Positions 5,857 through 6,686 of a DNA stretch of 6,686 nucleotides are shown here, piece after piece (the stretch's first letter is position 1; each line of letters starts with the position of its first letter). Made by a program: the position numbers and the translations under genes. Below the pieces are notes generated by a model that was not told where the DNA came from, ran no database searches, and was given only the letters and a program-made list of their open reading frames with translations. This stretch comes from Bacteroidota bacterium (GTDB lineage: Bacteria; Bacteroidota; Ignavibacteria; UBA10030), in assembly GCA_025455125.1 (NCBI GenBank), contig JALONE010000056.1, forward strand, positions 1-6,686, read 5' to 3'.

Positions 5857-6686
5857 TCAGCCGCGATTCCCATCCCCGAGCTCCAATTGTCCCGATGATC
5901 GCCCCTTCCGCGGAGCGACACCAAGATATCGGAACGCGGCCGCGGTGGCCTCCCGCCCGCGCGGAGTGCGCGCAAGAAATCCTTCCTGAATCAAATATGG
6001 CTCATACACTTCCTCGATCGTCCCGGGCTCTTCGCCCACCGCGACCGCCAGCGTCGTGAGGCCCACAGGTCCTCCACCGTACTTCTGCACCAACGCCTGC
6101 AGGATCCGCTTGTCCATCTCGTCGAATCCGTGCTCGTCCACTTCCAGCGCGGTCAGGGCGTGGGCCGCAACCTCGCGCGTCACCGTCCCGTTGAAACTCG
6201 CCAATCGACGGTCGGCCTCGGCAAAATCGCGGCATCGCTTCAACAACCGGTTTGCGATGCGAGGCGTGCCGCGTGAACGCTTCGAGATGTCCGCCGACGC
6301 ATCGCGATCGAGCGGGATGTTCAGGAGCTTGGCGGAGCGGTCGATGATCATCTGCAGATGATCACAGTCGTAAGAGTCGAGGCGAATGACGATGCCGAAC
6401 CGGGAGCGCAACGGAGCGCTGAGTAGTCCGGCCCGCGTGGTTGCACCGACGAGCGTGAAGGGCTGCAATCCCAACTGGATCGTCTTCGCTCCCGGACCGC
6501 TGTCGATGACGATGTCGACGCGGTAGTCTTCCATCGCCGAGTAGAGATACTCCTCGATCTTTGCGGGGACGCGATGGATCTCGTCGATGAAGAGGACTTC
6601 ACATCGTTCGAGCGATGTGAGGATCCCGGCGAGGTCTCCCGGCTTCTCAAGCGCGGGCCCTGAGGTCACTTTGATGCCGCTCCCCA
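5857..6686 (-). CDS. ruvB: Holliday junction helicase RuvB, 5' end outside window
   Basis: RuvB is the hexameric AAA+ motor that, with RuvA, migrates Holliday junctions during recombination and fork repair. The window shows about the last 275 of some 340 residues. The frame stays open to the window edge (GSGIKVTSGPALEKPGDLAG), so the GTG at 6669 is internal and the Walker A loop lies outside. Visible motifs: Walker B LFIDEIHR, with DEIH at 6574-6585; the Y-AMEDYRVDIVI block; sensor 1 GATTRAG; the arginine-finger region LLSAPLRSRFG; sensor 2 RGTPRIANRLLKR; and the C-terminal winged-helix domain ending EGFLARTPRGREATAAAFRY. The last 20 or so residues (APRKGRSSGQLELGDGNRG) extend slightly past the conserved core, which is common. 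The gene converges on the pseudouridine synthase gene. Whether ruvA or ruvC is adjacent upstream cannot be seen. Confidence 0.97.
   Translation of the reverse strand, partial: GSGIKVTSGPALEKPGDLAGILTSLERCEVLFIDEIHRVPAKIEEYLYSAMEDYRVDIVIDSGPGAKTIQLGLQPFTLVGATTRAGLLSAPLRSRFGIVIRLDSYDCDHLQMIIDRSAKLLNIPLDRDASADISKRSRGTPRIANRLLKRCRDFAEADRRLASFNGTVTREVAAHALTALEVDEHGFDEMDKRILQALVQKYGGGPVGLTTLAVAVGEEPGTIEEVYEPYLIQEGFLARTPRGREATAAAFRYLGVAPRKGRSSGQLELGDGNRG

Noticed and set aside
6667..6669. GTG as the start of ruvB
   Set aside because: The frame continues with conserved RuvB residues to the window edge and the Walker A region would be missing, so this is an internal valine.

Overview
The window is a compact stretch of an ordinary bacterial chromosome. 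By eye it is moderately GC-rich. It carries six protein genes and short intergenic gaps. A Bacteroidota/Ignavibacteriota/Chlorobiota (FCB-type) bacterium fits best. The C-terminal TPR fragment has the wording typical of that group (FMVGFIFANELKQYD...), no start codon has a convincing Shine-Dalgarno sequence, and the RluA-type gene carries a KRGYRMKGEEEKPLLSR-like insert that I associate with that group. This assignment is an inference from remembered family sequences, not from a search.

Layout from left to right: the 3' end of a TPR protein (1-273, +); a DUF58/vWA-like protein (291-1193, +); a 166-bp gap with a hairpin and heptad repeats; uvrA, excinuclease subunit A (1360-4233, +, GTG start); a 3-methyladenine DNA glycosylase facing it (4252-4845, -); a divergent 128-bp gap filled largely by another heptad tract; an RluA-family pseudouridine synthase (4974-5747, +); a convergent gap with a 12-nt tandem repeat; and the 3' part of ruvB (5857-6686, -), whose 5' end lies beyond the window.

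Three of the six genes are DNA-repair genes: UvrA for nucleotide excision repair, the MPG-type glycosylase for base excision repair, and RuvB for Holliday-junction migration. They are not one operon, because uvrA and the glycosylase converge and ruvB faces rluA. The TPR and DUF58 genes are close (17 bp apart) and may be co-transcribed.

The genes themselves are familiar. The less explained signal is in the gaps. Two tracts, directly upstream of uvrA and of rluA, show a strict 7-nt period marked by a CT dinucleotide, although their heptad sequences differ. A third repeat-like element (4262-4303) appears to have replaced the normal C-terminal end of the glycosylase. A fourth, with a 12-nt period, sits between rluA and ruvB. 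I saw no tRNA, rRNA, CRISPR array, insertion sequence, riboswitch or undescribed multi-gene system.
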